A DNA stretch of 64,000 bases, from assembly GCA_032622095.1 (NCBI GenBank), contig CP136067.1, positions 96,030,707 to 96,094,706 on the forward strand, read 5' to 3'. This DNA comes from Siphonodentalium dalli (Eukaryota > Mollusca > Scaphopoda > Gadilida > Siphonodentaliidae). Numbering within the stretch: the stretch's first letter is position 1; every line of letters begins with the position of its first letter. The notes beneath the pieces are model-generated. The model searched no databases. It had not been told where the DNA came from and saw only the letters and a list, made by a program, of their open reading frames with translations. This document shows positions 63,999 to 64,000 of the stretch, one piece after another. The position numbers and the translations under genes are program-made.

Positions 63999-64000
63999 AT

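Overview
This window looks like nuclear DNA of an invertebrate, most likely a mollusc. It is AT-rich, has no operons or ribosome binding sites, and its coding sequence is split into short exons with GT/AG borders separated by introns of 0.7 to 24 kb. The introns are packed with short non-autonomous DNA transposons (MITEs), a tRNA-derived SINE, minisatellites and dispersed repeats of a kind I associate with mollusc genomes. That placement is an inference; nothing here names the species.

One host gene can be followed across the whole window on the minus strand. In transcript order its exons are 63998-62745 (5' part, acidic and low complexity), 53567-53504 (64 nt), 29866-29540 (glutamine-rich), 15304-15256 (49 nt) and 14590-13027 (about 520 residues made of a repeated module beginning V-[FY]-E-[NS]-[EQ]-P). 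The splice phases agree at every junction (0, 1, 1, 2, then 0 at the last donor), which is strong evidence for one gene. A separate ATG-bearing exon at 18794-18671 ends in phase 1 and joins in frame to the 49-nt exon, so an internal promoter probably makes a short isoform without the acidic and glutamine-rich N-terminus. The repeats resemble those of actin-associated Xin/EPLIN-type proteins, but I could not confirm the family. No LIM or other named domain lies in the window; the gene probably continues left of position 1.

Much of the rest is repeats. (i) A foldback family with termini CAGTAATGC...GCATTACTG and TA target duplications (Tc1/mariner-pogo type), about 25 copies. (ii) A palindromic family with termini CAAGCCTTG...CAAGGCTTG and 8-bp target duplications (hAT type), about 20 copies, in a short and a long form. 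(iii) Several families with TTAA target sites and CCCTTT termini (piggyBac type); three with different ends share one internal hairpin module. (iv) A 1.15-kb Harbinger-type element with TTA duplications. (v) A perfect 118-bp palindrome with a 9-bp duplication (Mutator-type). (vi) Two copies of a long inverted-repeat element and three copies of a roughly 460-bp TTAA element. Nested insertions and empty sites elsewhere in the window give a relative chronology. No intact transposase was seen, so all of these depend on enzymes encoded elsewhere.

Region by region: 1-4.45 kb is a 2-kb direct duplication; 4.5-13 kb is intron or downstream DNA with the Harbinger insertion and one possible plus-strand coding fragment near 9.4 kb; 13-15.3 kb carries exons 4-5; 15.3-29.5 kb is an intron holding the alternative first exon; 29.5-29.9 kb is the Gln-rich exon; 30-53.5 kb is a 23.6-kb repeat-filled intron; 53.5 kb is the 64-nt exon; 53.6-62.7 kb is the next intron; 62.7-64 kb is the 5' coding exon.
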